Both the position numbers and the translations under genes were made by a program. Positions 50,114-59,412 of a stretch of DNA of 64,000 nt are shown here, one piece after another. Location: contig JAYPOZ010000004.1 in assembly GCA_038131165.1 (NCBI GenBank), forward strand, positions 32,938-96,937. The letters are read 5' to 3'. The notes beneath the pieces are model-generated. The model did no database searches, was not told the origin of the DNA, and was given only the letters and a program-made list of their open reading frames with translations. The first letter of the stretch is position 1. Every line of letters starts with the position of its first letter. This stretch comes from UBA6544 sp038131165. Lineage in GTDB: Bacteria > Pseudomonadota > Alphaproteobacteria > UBA8366.

Positions 50114-53100
50114 TCATCGATCGTATCCCAGGTTCGGTGCAAGCCAGCGCTCCGTGGCCTCGAAATCGGCGCCGCGCCGTTCTGCATAATCCTTGACCTG
50201 ATCCCGTCCGATCCGGCCGACGCCAAAATACTGCGCATCCGGGTGGCCGAAATAGAAGCCCGAGACACTGGCGGCGGGCAGCATCGCGAAACTCTCGGTC
50301 AGGTGGATGCCGGCCTTGCTTTCCGCGTCGAGCAATTCGAACAACGCGGCTTTTTCCGTATGATCGGGGCAGGCGGGATAGCCCGGGGCGGGGCGAATGC
50401 CGCGATACTCCTCGCCGATCAAGGCGTCGTTTTCGAGGTTTTCGTCCGGTGCGTAGCCCCAGAATTCTTGCCGGACCCGTTCATGCATGCGTTCCGCGAA
50501 GGCTTCGGCCAGCCGGTCTGCGAGCGCTTTAAGCATGATATCATTGTAGTCGTCATGATTTGATTTGAAGACAGCCAGCTGTTTTTCGATGCCAAGCCCG
50601 GCCGTCACCGCAAAGGCGCCGAGATAATCCTGAACACCGCTTGTGCGCGGCGCGATGAAATCGGCAAGGCAGAAATTCGCCCGGCCTGCCCGTTTCGCCA
50701 TTTGCTGGCGTAGAAAATGAAACCGTGTTCGTTCTTCCTGGCGGGCTTCGTCGCGATAGACGACAACGTCGTCGCCGACCGCGTTGGCCGGGAAGAACCC
50801 GATAACGGCTCGGGCTTGCAACCAGCCTTCCGAGACGATGCGGTCCAGCATCTCGGTGGCGTCGTCGAACAGTTTTCTTGCCGCGTCGCCGACAATGTCA
50901 TCCTGAAATATGCCGGGATAGTTGCCGGAAAGTTCCCAGGTTCGAAAGAAAGGCGTCCAATCGATCCGCTGCGTCAGTTCGGCAAGGTCGTAGTTCTGGA
51001 AATCCCGCAAGTCCAGGAAGCTCGGTTTTGGCGCGTCGTATTTCGCCCAATCGATGGAGAATGCACGGGCTCTTGCTGCCACAATCGGCAGGCGCTCGCT
51101 CCTGGCTTCTTTGCCTTCATGTCCTTCCCGCAATTTTTGGTATTCGGCCTGTGTTGCTTCCACGAGCGGGACGCGCTGTGTCTCGCTGACCAGGCTGCCG
51201 GCCACGCCAACCGCGCGCGAGGCATCGACCACATGGACGACCGGGCCCGAGTAATTGGGCGCGATCTTCACGGCGGTATGGATCTTCGACGTCGTCGCGC
51301 CGCCGATCAGCAAGGGTAGATTCAGTCCGGCCCGCTCCATTTCGGCGGCAACCGTACACATTTCCTCAAGCGACGGCGTGATCAGTCCGGACAGCCCGAT
51401 CATATCGGCCTTCTGCTGTTTTGCCGTTTCCAGAATTTTCGCGTAGGGGACCATGACGCCGAGATCGATGATCTCGAAATTATTACAGCCGAGCACGACT
51501 CCGACGATATTCTTGCCGATATCGTGGACATCGCCTTTGACGGTTGCCATGACGATGCGTCCCTTGGGGCCGGCGGCGACGTCTTTCTCCGCCTCGATGA
51601 ACGGCTGCAGATGCGCCACCGCCTGTTTCATGACGCGTGCGCTCTTGACCACTTGCGGCAGAAACATTTGGCCCGAGCCGAAAAGGTCGCCGACCACATT
51701 CATGCCGTCCATCAGAGGGCCTTCGATCACGTCGATCGGACGCTTGGCGTCAATACGAGCTTCTTCTGTATCCTCGATAATGAAGTCCGTAATGCCTTCG
51801 ACGAGGGCGTGTTCCAGCCGCTTCGTCACCGGCGCTTCGCGCCACGACAGATCGATTTCGCGTTTTTGCCCGCCGCCTTTGAATTCTTCGGCAACGGCGA
51901 GCAGGCGGTCGGTTGCGTCGGGGCGGCGGTTGAGGACGACATCTTCCACCGGATCGCGCAACTCTCGAGGGATGTCCGCGTAGACAGCCAGTTGGCCGGC
52001 GTTCACGATCGCCATGTCCATGCCGGCAGGAATTGCGTGATAGAGGAATACCGAATGCATGGCTTCGCGGACTCGCTCGTTTCCCCGGAACGAGAAGGAG
52101 AGGTTCGAGAGGCCGCCGGAAATTTTGACCCCTGGAAGGGTGTCCTTGATTTGGCGGCACGCCTCGATAAAGGCGACGCCGTAGCCGTTGTGTTCCTCGA
52201 TCCCGGTAGCGACGGCGAAGATATTGGGATCGAATATGATATCCTGAGCGGGAAAGCCGATTTCCTCGGTCAAGATCCGGTAGGCGCGGGTGCAGATGTC
52301 GACTTTCCGATCGACGGTATCCGCTTGCCCCTCCTCGTCGAACGCCATGACGACGACGGCGGCACCATAGCGAAGCACCTCTCGGGCCTGTTCGCGGAAG
52401 GGCTCCTCGCCTTCTTTAAGGCTGATCGAGTTTACGATGGCTTTGCCCTGTATGCACCGGAGGCCGGCCTCGATCACGGACCATTTCGAGGAATCGATCA
52501 TGATCGGCACGCGGCTGATACTTGGCTCCGATGCGATGAGCTTGAGGAATTCTGGCATCGCGGTTTCGGCATCGAGCATGGCTTCGTCCATGTTGACGTC
52601 GATGACCTGTGCGCCATTCTCGACCTGCTGGCGGGCGACTTCGAGCGCCGTCTCGAAATCGCCTTCCATGATCAGTTTCTTGAACCGGGCGGAACCGGCG
52701 ACATTCGTGCGCTCGCCGACATTGACGAAGCCGGTGACGTCGTCGAAATGCAGCGGCTCGAGGCCGGAAAGAGTGCAGAACGACGGCGGGTTCGCGGGAT
52801 GACGCGGCGCTTTGTCGGCGACGGCATCCGCGATGGCGGCGATGTGTTCCGGAGTCGTGCCGCAGCACCCGCCGGCGATGTTCAGGAACCCGCTCTCCGC
52901 GAATTCGCCGATGCTCGCGGCCATGCTGTCGGGGGTGTCGTCGTATTGGCCGAATTCGTTCGGTAGGCCGGCGTTGGGATATATGCTGACGGGAATGTCC
53001 GCAATCCGCGAGATTTCCTGGATATAGGGGCGCAGATCGTCGGCCCCCAACGCGCAGTTGAAGCCGACGCTCAAGGGGTGTGCGTGTTTGATTGATGTCC

Positions 53101-53818
53101 AGAAGGCCTCGGCCGTCTGGCCGGATAGGGTGCGTCCCGACGCGTCTGTAATCGTGCCCGAGATCATCAACGGTAGCCGCAAACCGGTTTGCTGAAAGTG
53201 ACGTTCCGCCGCGTAGATCGCCGCCTTGCTGTTCAGCGTGTCGAAAATCGTCTCGATCAGCAGGATATCGGCGCCGCCGTCAACGAGGCCGCGAATGGCC
53301 TCCTGATACGCCTCCACGAGTTCGAGAAAGGAGATGTTCCGGTATCCGGGATTATTGACGTCGGGTGAAATGGACGCTGTCTTATTCGTGGGGCCGAGGG
53401 CGCCTGCGACGAAACGGGGTTTGTTCGGCGTTTCCGCCTGAACGGTATCGGCGGCCTGGCGGGCCAGTTCAGCCGCGCTTCGATTCAATTCATAGACGAT
53501 CGCTTCCATGTTGTAGTCGGCTTGCGAAATCGAAGTGGCATTAAAAGTATTGGTCTCCACGATATCGGCGCCGGCCCGCAGAAAACTCTCGTGAATCTCG
53601 CGTACGATTTCAGGCTGTGTTAAGGCCAGGATATCGTTGTTGCCTTTGAGATCGCCCTCGAAATCGCGGAATCGGTCGCCGCGGTATCCTGTCTCGTCGA
53701 GGCCGTAGGATTGAATCATCGTACCCATGGCACCGTCGAGCATGAGGATACGTTGGTCCAGCAATTGGCGAAGTTGCTGGCCACGGTGAGCGGCCTTGCT
53801 GTTTCCGTTAAGGGGCAT
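50114..53818 (-). CDS. metH: Cobalamin-dependent methionine synthase MetH
   Basis: MetH transfers a methyl group from methyltetrahydrofolate to homocysteine through cobalamin. The 1234-residue protein has all four modules. The homocysteine domain carries GFNCALG and GGCCGTTPEHI zinc cysteines. The folate domain has NVGERTNVAGSARF. The cobalamin domain has DVHDIGKNIVGVVLGCN with the axial histidine, and the SAM-dependent activation domain ends with RPAPGYPACPDHTEK. It lies 15 bp after metF. No cobalamin riboswitch can fit in front of it. Confidence 0.97.
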   Translation of the reverse strand: MPLNGNSKAAHRGQQLRQLLDQRILMLDGAMGTMIQSYGLDETGYRGDRFRDFEGDLKGNNDILALTQPEIVREIHESFLRAGADIVETNTFNATSISQADYNMEAIVYELNRSAAELARQAADTVQAETPNKPRFVAGALGPTNKTASISPDVNNPGYRNISFLELVEAYQEAIRGLVDGGADILLIETIFDTLNSKAAIYAAERHFQQTGLRLPLMISGTITDASGRTLSGQTAEAFWTSIKHAHPLSVGFNCALGADDLRPYIQEISRIADIPVSIYPNAGLPNEFGQYDDTPDSMAASIGEFAESGFLNIAGGCCGTTPEHIAAIADAVADKAPRHPANPPSFCTLSGLEPLHFDDVTGFVNVGERTNVAGSARFKKLIMEGDFETALEVARQQVENGAQVIDVNMDEAMLDAETAMPEFLKLIASEPSISRVPIMIDSSKWSVIEAGLRCIQGKAIVNSISLKEGEEPFREQAREVLRYGAAVVVMAFDEEGQADTVDRKVDICTRAYRILTEEIGFPAQDIIFDPNIFAVATGIEEHNGYGVAFIEACRQIKDTLPGVKISGGLSNLSFSFRGNERVREAMHSVFLYHAIPAGMDMAIVNAGQLAVYADIPRELRDPVEDVVLNRRPDATDRLLAVAEEFKGGGQKREIDLSWREAPVTKRLEHALVEGITDFIIEDTEEARIDAKRPIDVIEGPLMDGMNVVGDLFGSGQMFLPQVVKSARVMKQAVAHLQPFIEAEKDVAAGPKGRIVMATVKGDVHDIGKNIVGVVLGCNNFEIIDLGVMVPYAKILETAKQQKADMIGLSGLITPSLEEMCTVAAEMERAGLNLPLLIGGATTSKIHTAVKIAPNYSGPVVHVVDASRAVGVAGSLVSETQRVPLVEATQAEYQKLREGHEGKEARSERLPIVAARARAFSIDWAKYDAPKPSFLDLRDFQNYDLAELTQRIDWTPFFRTWELSGNYPGIFQDDIVGDAARKLFDDATEMLDRIVSEGWLQARAVIGFFPANAVGDDVVVYRDEARQEERTRFHFLRQQMAKRAGRANFCLADFIAPRTSGVQDYLGAFAVTAGLGIEKQLAVFKSNHDDYNDIMLKALADRLAEAFAERMHERVRQEFWGYAPDENLENDALIGEEYRGIRPAPGYPACPDHTEKAALFELLDAESKAGIHLTESFAMLPAASVSGFYFGHPDAQYFGVGRIGRDQVKDYAERRGADFEATERWLAPNLGYDR

Positions 53819-53833
53819 CGGTCTATTCCTTGG

Positions 53834-54715
53834 CTAAGCGGCGTCCGCGCCCGGACCATCGAGGTGCGTTGGGCGCATGCCGAGCCGCCAGCAAATGGCA
53901 TAGGTAAGCGCAGCACGATTGAGCGTGTAGAAATGAAAAGCATCGACACCATGCGCCAGCAGGTCTTCGCACTGCTCGATGGCGACACTGGCGGCAATGA
54001 GATTTCGCGTTTCCGGATCGCTGTCCAAACCGTCGAATTGTTTGGCCATTTCCGGAGAAACGGAGGTGCCGCATTTCTCGCTGAATTCCACGACTTTCGC
54101 GAAATTGGTCACGGGTAGAATGCCGGGTACGATCGGCACCTTAATGCCGGCGGCGACAGCGGAATCCCGAAAACGATAGAAAAGCGAATTGTCGAAGAAG
54201 TATTGCGTCAGAACGCGGCGAGCGCCTGCGTCAACCTTGCGTTTCAGATTGTCCAAATCCGCGGCGAGATTGGGTGAGGCAGGATGCATCTCCGGGTATC
54301 CCGCCACTGAAATTTCGAAATCCGCGATTTTGCGCAGGCCCTCCACGAGAGCGGCCGCATTCGAATATCCTTCCGGATGAGGCGAGTAGGAGATCTCGCC
54401 CTGCGGGGGATCACCCCGTAGCGCGACAATATGCCGGATGCCGGATTGCCACCATTTTCGGGCCATTGCATCGATTTCGGCTCGGGTGGCGCCGACGCAT
54501 GTAAGGTGCGCGGCGGGTGCGACGGGCATCGATTTATGTACCCGGTCGACCAGACGTTCCGTGCGGCTTCGTGTCGATCCTCCGGCACCGTAGGTCACTG
54601 AAAAGAAAGTGGGACTCAAGGGGGCCAGCTTTTCCATCACCGTCCACAATTGGGATTCCGCAGCTGGGCTGTGGGGCGGGAAAAATTCAAAACTGACGGT
54701 GGGGCCTTCGCTCAT
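53834..54715 (-). CDS. metF: Methylenetetrahydrofolate reductase MetF
   Basis: MetF reduces methylene-THF to methyl-THF, the substrate of MetH. The 293-residue FAD-dependent TIM barrel starts VSFEFFPPHSPAAES with the catalytic glutamate and has VTYGAGGSTRSRT, HLTCVGATRAEI and ALRGDPPQ. TQYFFDNSLFYRF and FHFYTLNRA follow. It overlaps the regulator gene by ATGA. Confidence 0.95.
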   Translation of the reverse strand: MSEGPTVSFEFFPPHSPAAESQLWTVMEKLAPLSPTFFSVTYGAGGSTRSRTERLVDRVHKSMPVAPAAHLTCVGATRAEIDAMARKWWQSGIRHIVALRGDPPQGEISYSPHPEGYSNAAALVEGLRKIADFEISVAGYPEMHPASPNLAADLDNLKRKVDAGARRVLTQYFFDNSLFYRFRDSAVAAGIKVPIVPGILPVTNFAKVVEFSEKCGTSVSPEMAKQFDGLDSDPETRNLIAASVAIEQCEDLLAHGVDAFHFYTLNRAALTYAICWRLGMRPTHLDGPGADAA

Positions 54716-55701
54716 GTTGTTGCCTCTTGTGCGCGAATTGCGGCACGTTTCTTTGGGTTAGCGCCGGGTTTAAACCCAGGCCAGAGGCAAACCGTCAATG
54801 GCTTACCTTTTAAATGGATCGGGTTTCCGGGGATCAGCCCGGCTGCGCGGAACCAACCGTTCATTTCATCGTCCGTAAACCCGAGCCATCGATGGGCATG
54901 CTCGCTCATCAGCCGGGCTTCGCGATGCGGCGCAAAATCGACGACGACGATTTCGCCGCCGGGGCGCAGGACGCGTGTCGCTTCTGCGATGGCGGAATCG
55001 GGGGCATCCGCATAGTGCAGAGCGAGATGGAAAGTTGCTACATCGCAGCTGGCGGATGCGAGGGGCAATTGCTGCATATCACCGTGGCGGACCCGACAAT
55101 TGGCGAGGTTCGATGCCGCAAGGTTTGAGCGCGCCACGGTCAACATTTCATGCGAGAGGTCGACGCCGATCGCACGCCCGGCCAAGGGGGAGACCACTTC
55201 GAGTATACGCCCCGTCCCGGTGCCGATATCGAGATGATCCCAGCCTGCTTTATCGGGGAGGAGTTCGAGCAAGGCGCGTTCGACCAAGGTGTCATTCACA
55301 TGCATACGTCGGATTTCATCCCATTCGCCGGCGTTCTTGCGGAAAAATTCCGTCGCCTTGAGGGTGCGTATGCGTCGAACCGTCTCAAGTCGCGCGCGAT
55401 CGGCCGCCACGGTCGGATCGTCGTCAGGAATAAGGGCCAGCAATGCGGTCGCGAGTGAACCGGCGGCCTCCGATTCCTTGGTCCGGTAGAACGCCCAAGT
55501 TCCTTCCCGAAACCGCTCCAATAGGCCGGCTTCGACCATGAGTTTCAGATGGCGGGATACGCGCGGTTGGCTCTGGCTGAGGATTTGAGTGAGTTCGCTT
55601 ACCGACAGTTCCGTTTCGCCGCACAGGGCCAGAATACGCATGCGCGTATCTTCGGCTGCTGCGCGCAAACCCTGAAGCAAACGATCCATCGGCCTTGTCA
55701 T
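54712..55701 (-). CDS. ArsR-type regulator fused to a SAM methyltransferase domain (SahR-like)
   Basis: The first 90 residues are an ArsR winged helix (SVSELTQILSQSQPRVSRHLKLMVEAGLL). The rest is a class I methyltransferase fold with LDIGTGTGRILEVV near residue 157 and VLRPGGEIVVVDF. No ArsR metal-ligand motif is obvious. The gene is translationally coupled to metF and co-directional with metH. This layout matches the SahR-type regulator of the methionine/SAH cycle, where the methyltransferase-like domain would bind S-adenosylhomocysteine or SAM. An ATG at 55689 with AAGG upstream is an alternative start. Confidence 0.87.
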   Translation of the reverse strand: MTRPMDRLLQGLRAAAEDTRMRILALCGETELSVSELTQILSQSQPRVSRHLKLMVEAGLLERFREGTWAFYRTKESEAAGSLATALLALIPDDDPTVAADRARLETVRRIRTLKATEFFRKNAGEWDEIRRMHVNDTLVERALLELLPDKAGWDHLDIGTGTGRILEVVSPLAGRAIGVDLSHEMLTVARSNLAASNLANCRVRHGDMQQLPLASASCDVATFHLALHYADAPDSAIAEATRVLRPGGEIVVVDFAPHREARLMSEHAHRWLGFTDDEMNGWFRAAGLIPGNPIHLKGKPLTVCLWPGFKPGANPKKRAAIRAQEATT

Positions 55702-55721
55702 TCAAATTTCAAAGTAATTAT

Positions 55722-55737
55722 ATAAAGATATATTTAT
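55722..55737. promoter_or_regulatory. Palindromic operator of the met operon
   Basis: ATAAAGATATATTTAT is a 16-bp palindrome with one mismatched pair. On the minus strand TTGACA lies at 55750-55745 and TATAAT at 55722-55717. They are 22 bp apart, too far for one ordinary promoter, but the palindrome overlaps the -10 zone in either case. AT-rich palindromes of this type are bound by ArsR proteins, and the ArsR gene is directly downstream. Confidence 0.6.
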
Positions 55738-55750
55738 GTATAAATGTCAA

Positions 55751-55777
55751 TGGAAAAGCTCCGCAGCTGCTTTTCCA
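55751..55777. repeat. Nine-bp inverted repeat TGGAAAAGC / GCTTTTCCA
   Basis: The arms are perfect and are separated by TCCGCAGCT. The repeat touches the upstream edge of the met -35 hexamer. It has no T-run on either strand, so it is more likely a binding site or hairpin element than a terminator. Confidence 0.5.
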
Positions 55778-55802
55778 TGCGTTGAGACATTTATGCAACA
55801 GG

Positions 55803-55826
55803 TCCTCCCAATGACGCGCGGGAGGA
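55803..55826. repeat. Seven-bp inverted repeat TCCTCCC / GGGAGGA
   Basis: The perfect arms flank the loop AATGACGCGC. No function is evident. It might end a short divergent transcript or regulate mlaA. Confidence 0.4.
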
Positions 55827-56017
55827 TTGATATCTTATGGCCATCCAAAATTCGATATGATACGTACACTAATCATCGGGTTGGGCGGTCCGCCCCGCAC
55901 TGGCGGTCTCTGGCCTTATCCGATGAATAGTCGAGCAAGTAGGTATGGATATACCGTCACTTGTGCGGTTGTGTCGTGCTAACGCAAATTGTTGTGTGTC
56001 GGTTGGGAGTTTGGGGT

Positions 56018-56890
56018 TTGCAATCCTTGTCTTTATCGGGCTTGAAAATTTCCCGCATCTTAAAATCGAAATCTGTCGCAGCGGCCGCGATCGGAGCCAT
56101 CATTCTTTCGGGATGCGCGACGGTCGACGGAGATACCGCAAACGATCCTTTCGAGGACGTCAACCGGCCAATCTTCGAATTTAACAATAAGCTCGACAAT
56201 ACGGTTTTCGAGCCAGTGGCGCAGGCCTATGTCGACAATGTGCCGGAGGTTATTCGGACCATCGTCCACGACACTCTCAAGTTCCTCAAGACGCCGATGA
56301 TCTTCGCAAACAATGTCCTGCAAGGCGATATCGATCGCGCAGGCGTCACGCTGTCTCGCTTTATTGTCAACGGCATTGTCGGGTTTGGCGGCGCAACCGA
56401 TGCGGCGTCGTCCATGGGTGTGCCCTATCACGAAGAGGATTTCGGTCAAACGCTTGCCGTGTGGGGAATGGACGAAGGCCCGTATTTGATGATCCCGCTT
56501 CTGGGGCCGACCAATATCCGCGACGGTATCGGCACGATCGTCGATTCGTTCTTGGATCCCCTCAGCCTTGAGGTGGATAAGGCAGCCATCACGTGGCCGC
56601 GCAAGGTTGCGTCCGGTGTCGATAGGCGTGCCGACCTTTTAGATACGCTTGACGATCTGGAGCGTACGTCGCTTGATTATTATGCGGCAATCCGCAGCCT
56701 TTATCGCCAAAAACGCAATGACGACATCAATAATGGCGCAGGCGATTCGGACGTTCCAATACCGAACATCAGCTTCGATGAAGACGAAAAATCCGATAAA
56801 CCCGCAGCGGGTGGTCTCAAGCCGGTGATGGGGCTTGGAGACGAGAAGCCAGCTTTGGGCGCGCAGACGAGTCTTCGTTCGGATAACTAG
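56018..56890 (+). CDS. mlaA: MlaA (VacJ) outer membrane lipoprotein, TTG start
   Basis: MlaA removes misplaced phospholipids from the outer leaflet of the outer membrane. The precursor has a lipobox LSGC with cysteine at residue 33 from this start. The MlaA core follows: DPFEDVNRPIFEFNNKLD, LKTPMIFANNVLQGD and EEDFGQTLAVWGMDEGPYLMIPLLGP. There is no ATG. TTG at 56018 follows GGGAG by 9 bp, and TTG at 56042 would give the more usual short signal (MKISRILKSK). The acidic C-terminal tail of about 50 residues is not conserved. Confidence 0.9.
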   Translation: MQSLSLSGLKISRILKSKSVAAAAIGAIILSGCATVDGDTANDPFEDVNRPIFEFNNKLDNTVFEPVAQAYVDNVPEVIRTIVHDTLKFLKTPMIFANNVLQGDIDRAGVTLSRFIVNGIVGFGGATDAASSMGVPYHEEDFGQTLAVWGMDEGPYLMIPLLGPTNIRDGIGTIVDSFLDPLSLEVDKAAITWPRKVASGVDRRADLLDTLDDLERTSLDYYAAIRSLYRQKRNDDINNGAGDSDVPIPNISFDEDEKSDKPAAGGLKPVMGLGDEKPALGAQTSLRSDN

Positions 56891-56891
56891 T

Positions 56892-57545
56892 ATGGGCTCG
56901 CTCTTTTCCGTGAGTCACTTTCGTGGATTAGTGCTTTCACTCGCGCTTCTACTCGTACTCAGTCACGGTGCGAATGCCTCCGCGACATATCCCGATTCGG
57001 GAGCATTCGTCACCGCGCTCGGCAATCGGGCAATTCAGCTCCTGACACAGAATCACGCCACCGAAGCGGAGCAAGAGGTCCGCTTCCGGGCGCTGCTCAG
57101 GGAAGGCTTCGCGGTTAGAAAAATTGGCAGGTTTGTACTCGGCAAGTATCGCAGGAGCGCAACGCCGGATGAGCTTGAAGAGTTTCTCGGTCTTTTTGAA
57201 GATTATATCGTTTCGCTTTATTCTTCCGCCTTCCGTAATTACTCCGGAGAAACGTTCGAGGTGGCGCGGGTCGTGAAGACGCGCAGCGAACACGATACGA
57301 TGGTCGTCACGCACATTAATCCCGACACCGACGCAACGCCGACCAAGATTGTGTTTCAGGTGCGTAACTCTCAAGACGATTACAAGATTCTGGACGTGAA
57401 AATCCAAGGCGTGAGCATGATCGTGACGCAGCGCGATGAGTTCACCGGCTTTATCCGCAACAACGGCGGGAGCGTTCATGCTCTTATCGAGGCGCTGCGC
57501 AAGAAGACGGAAACGCTGAAGACACGGTCGACGTCGACTAACTAA
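56892..57545 (+). CDS. mlaC: MlaC-type phospholipid-binding periplasmic protein
   Basis: This 217-residue protein has a signal peptide ending near NASA (residue 31) and the MlaC/Ttg2D fold, which ferries phospholipid across the periplasm. Family blocks are FRALLREGFAVRKIGRFVLGKYRRSATPDE (read in pieces), YSGETFEV and YKILDVKIQGVSMIVTQRDEF. It starts 1 bp after the mlaA stop, so the two form an operon. MlaF is at the other end of the window. Confidence 0.9.
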   Translation: MGSLFSVSHFRGLVLSLALLLVLSHGANASATYPDSGAFVTALGNRAIQLLTQNHATEAEQEVRFRALLREGFAVRKIGRFVLGKYRRSATPDELEEFLGLFEDYIVSLYSSAFRNYSGETFEVARVVKTRSEHDTMVVTHINPDTDATPTKIVFQVRNSQDDYKILDVKIQGVSMIVTQRDEFTGFIRNNGGSVHALIEALRKKTETLKTRSTSTN

Positions 57546-57602
57546 CGCCGCAGAAACCGTTACCTGCTTCCTTTCAAGTGATCGCTGGTCTGACCCAGGC
57601 GT

Positions 57603-59282
57603 CTAACGGGCCAGCGGTTTGTATTTAATGCGATGCGGCTGAGTTGCCGCGTCGCCTAAGCGCCGGCGCTTATCCGCTTCGTATTCTTCGTAGTTACCTT
57701 CGAACCAAACCACTTGGCTATCGCCTTCGTACGCCAGAATGTGTGTGGCGATACGGTCAAGGAACCAGCGGTCGTGGCTGGTCAGCAGCACGCAGCCTGC
57801 AAAGTCGCTCAACGCCTCCTCAAGTGCTCTGAGAGTATCGATATCGAGGTCGTTGGTCGGCTCGTCCAGCAACAGGACGTTAGCGCCCGACCGCAGCATT
57901 TTCGCTAGATGGACTCGATTGCGCTCGCCACCGGATAGCTGGCCCACCTTTTTTTGCTGATCGGGTCCGCGGAAGTTAAAAGCGCCGACATAGGCGCGGC
58001 TCTGTATCTTTCGCTTGCCGAGGTCGATCTCGGCCTCGCCTTGGCTGATCTCCTCCCAAACATTCTTCGTGCCGTCCAGCGTGTCGCGGGATTGATCGAC
58101 AAAGCCCAGTTTAACCGTCTCGCCGATCCGCAATTCACCGCTGTCCGGCGTCTCGTCCCCGGTGATCATGCGAAAGAGTGTCGTCTTACCCGCGCCATTC
58201 GGCCCGATGACGCCGACAATCCCGCCCGGCGGGATTTTAAAGCTCAGGTCTTCGATCAGCAGGTGATTGCCGTATCCCTTCCGCAGGTGCTCCGCTTGGA
58301 TGACCAGATCTCCCAGCCGTTCGCCTGCGGGAATGATAATCTGTGCGGAATCGGGTTCGCGGTCCTGACTGTCCGCGAGCAATTGCTCGTAGGCTGCGAC
58401 ACGGGCTTTCGACTTTGCCTGACGCGCCCGCGGGCTGGCATTGATCCATTCGCGTTCCCGGGCCAAAGTGCGCAACCTCGCGGATTCGCCGCGGGCCTCT
58501 TGCTGGATGCGTTTTTCCTTCTGCTCCAACCAAGCAGAGTAGTTGCCTTCATAGGGAATGCCCCGGCCCCGGTCCAACTCCAGAATCCAGCCGGTCACAT
58601 TGTCGAGGAAATACCGATCGTGGGTGACCATGACGACCGTTCCTTCGTATTCCCGCAGGTGACGTTCCAACCAGGCCACCGTTTCAGCGTCGAGATGGTT
58701 GGTGGGCTCGTCCAATAACAAAAGGTCGGGTTTGCTGAGCAGGAGGCGGCACAGTGCGACCCGCCGCCGTTCGCCACCCGAAAGCGTGTCCACTCTGGCG
58801 TCTCCCGGCGGGCAGCGCAGGGCATCCATGGCGATCTCGATGGTCCGGCTCAGGTCCCAGGCGTCGGCGGCATCGATCTTTTCCTGCAGCTCAGCCTGCT
58901 CGTCGATAAGCGCCGTCATCTCGTCCGGATCTTCGACTTCGCCAAGCTTCAGGCTGACTTCCTCGAAACGGTCGACATAGCCCTTCTGTTCGGCCAAGCC
59001 TTCCAATACGTTCTCGGCGACTGTTTTCTCCGGATCAAGGTGCGGCTCCTGTGGTAAATATCCGACTTTCGCACCTTCCGCTGCCCAGGCTTCTCCATTA
59101 AACTCCGTCTCGATCCCCGCCATGATTCGAAGCAAGGTCGATTTGCCGGCACCGTTATAGCCAAGCACGCCGATCTTCGCGCCTGGCAAAAAGGCCAACG
59201 TGATGTTGTTCAATACCTCGCGGCCGACTTGATAGGCCTTCGTGAGGTCTTTCATCACGTAAATATATTGATATGACGACAT
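57603..59282 (-). CDS. ettA: ABC-F translation factor EttA
   Basis: EttA binds the ribosomal E site and gates elongation by the ADP/ATP ratio. The 559-residue protein has two ABC cassettes without membrane domains. The P-loops are GYNGAGKST and GPNGAGKTT. The signatures LSGGERRRVALCRLLLS and LSGGERNRVHLAKMLRS are each followed by LLLDEPTN. The long linker with many charged residues and the arm region fit EttA by length and wording. Confidence 0.94.
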   Translation of the reverse strand: MSSYQYIYVMKDLTKAYQVGREVLNNITLAFLPGAKIGVLGYNGAGKSTLLRIMAGIETEFNGEAWAAEGAKVGYLPQEPHLDPEKTVAENVLEGLAEQKGYVDRFEEVSLKLGEVEDPDEMTALIDEQAELQEKIDAADAWDLSRTIEIAMDALRCPPGDARVDTLSGGERRRVALCRLLLSKPDLLLLDEPTNHLDAETVAWLERHLREYEGTVVMVTHDRYFLDNVTGWILELDRGRGIPYEGNYSAWLEQKEKRIQQEARGESARLRTLAREREWINASPRARQAKSKARVAAYEQLLADSQDREPDSAQIIIPAGERLGDLVIQAEHLRKGYGNHLLIEDLSFKIPPGGIVGVIGPNGAGKTTLFRMITGDETPDSGELRIGETVKLGFVDQSRDTLDGTKNVWEEISQGEAEIDLGKRKIQSRAYVGAFNFRGPDQQKKVGQLSGGERNRVHLAKMLRSGANVLLLDEPTNDLDIDTLRALEEALSDFAGCVLLTSHDRWFLDRIATHILAYEGDSQVVWFEGNYEEYEADKRRRLGDAATQPHRIKYKPLAR

Positions 59283-59412
59283 GCGGTTTGCTCCGGTATC
59301 TTGGATCTGGCGCGAATTGGCGCTCTATTTAGCGAAACGACGGCGCCGCCGCAACGTTGGTTGCCTCGTTGCCGCGGTATAGACTGGGCTTCTGCAGCAG
59401 AACGGTGGATTT

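Larger units (their letters stand above)
55702..56017. other. Divergent control region between the met operon and mlaA
   Basis: This 316-bp stretch has no credible gene. It holds an AT-rich palindrome over the met promoter and two other inverted repeats, listed separately. The mlaA promoter is not obvious; TATGAT at 55856-55861 is a possible -10 without a matching -35. Confidence 0.6.

Noticed and set aside
53819..53833. Cobalamin riboswitch before metH
   Set aside because: Only 15 bp separate metF and metH, far too short, and no such element is seen before the operon.
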